Source: Taxillus chinensis
Lineage: Eukaryota; Streptophyta; Magnoliopsida; Santalales; Loranthaceae
Assembly: GCA_023512835.1 (NCBI GenBank)
Contig: CM042085.1
Coordinates: forward strand, 4,001,989-4,065,988
Direction: 5' to 3'
DNA length: 64,000 bases
The translations under genes were made by a program, and so were the position numbers. How positions within the stretch are numbered: the stretch's first letter is position 1; every line of letters begins with the position of its first letter. The notes under the pieces were generated by a model that ran no database searches, had not been told where the DNA came from, and worked only from the letters and a program-made list of their open reading frames with translations. Shown one piece after another: positions 63,387-64,000 of the stretch.

Positions 63387-64000
63387 GTTTGTTTTCCAAA
63401 TTATGCTTGAACCATCTTTAATATAAATTTTTAATATTTCGCGAAGCAATTTAATTGGCTACAATGATAGATGAAAAATGCTTTATTAACTTAAATAATG
63501 TTCGGAAATTTTCTTTCTACAAAAGTGCGACATTTAAAAAAAATTAACAATAACATATTGTCTTTTGGTGCTTAAGCAGATCAAATACATCCCTAAGCTT
63601 CCCCATATAGGTTTTGTTTGTTTTTTTTCCTGATAAAATAAGTAGATAAATATAGGGTTTAATTAGTTTTCTTAGAATTGATTTGTTGTAAAACGCAGTC
63701 TAGCCAGCCTTAAAGCTAGGTTTTGTTTAAAATGTGTATTTGTCATTCCAAAAATAACATTTTGCTCTCTAAACTAAATTTGACAGAAAAATATATTATT
63801 TATATATATTGTAAAATTATGACAACCCACACATTTGTAGGAGTCGAGACATACAACATTTTTATTATTAATAAAATGTTATATAGATATAGTTTGCAAC
63901 TAATAATGACCTTTTTTAAAAGGCTATGTAAATATAAAAATAGTAATAGTAATAATAAATAATAATGATGCATTTAAATAATAAAATGTTACATACTTAC

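Larger units (their letters stand above)
48479..64000. repeat. Right arm of the large inverted duplication
   Basis: Reverse complement of 1-16073, running to the window edge. It is joined without gap to the PEX4 5' region and, through the rearranged block, to the unique DNA that holds the GTPase gene. Confidence 0.93.

Noticed and set aside
1..64000. CRISPR array, bacterial operon, or tRNA/rRNA genes
   Set aside because: No spaced direct repeats of that kind, no cloverleaf or rRNA motifs were seen, and the gene structure is plant nuclear.

Overview
The window is nuclear DNA of a flowering plant. It is AT-rich, its genes are interrupted by many GT-AG introns, and the recognisable genes are plant housekeeping genes: mitochondrial-type protoporphyrinogen oxidase (PPOX2), a TSO1/CPP-type CXC-domain regulator (TCX5/6-like), the peroxisomal ubiquitin-conjugating enzyme PEX4, and a NOG1-like, probably plastid GTPase. 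A decayed Ty1-copia fragment and hAT-like sequence are also present. Species cannot be named from the sequence.

Layout. Positions 1-16073 and 48479-64000 are the same locus in opposite orientation. Each arm carries the 5' part of PPOX2 pointing outward, a CPP gene transcribed inward, and PEX4 transcribed toward CPP. The left arm ends in a run of exactly 500 N (16074-16573), so the join between it and the rest is not demonstrated. From 16574 to 39728 the DNA is single copy. It has a long AT-rich stretch with microsatellites and then a NOG1-like GTPase gene (28088-35307, minus strand) with a large intron that holds transposon debris.

From 39729 to 48085 the sequence is rearranged. A block X (hAT-like piece, PEX4 promoter, PEX4 exon 1) occurs forward (39729-42338), inverted (44634-46950) and partly forward again (46978-48085). 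Behind the first X lies a 46-bp insert copied from the hAT-like block, then a complete inverted PEX4. The order is that of a DUP-TRP/INV-DUP event made by two template switches, unless it is an assembly chimera.

Gene state. PEX4 is present three times: 5'-truncated on the left (at the N gap), complete and open in the middle (157 codons), and frameshifted on the right by one extra C. A fourth piece (41960) is an orphan exon 1. Both CPP copies are open (587 codons by my exon model). Both PPOX2 copies share a one-base deletion in the dinucleotide-binding region, and each carries a further indel of its own. The NOG1-like gene has a 2-bp deletion and no recognisable first exon.

The genes do not form one pathway. 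They are neighbours in a plant locus whose interest here is structural. All exon models come from reading splice sites and protein similarity by eye; no alignment or database search was run.
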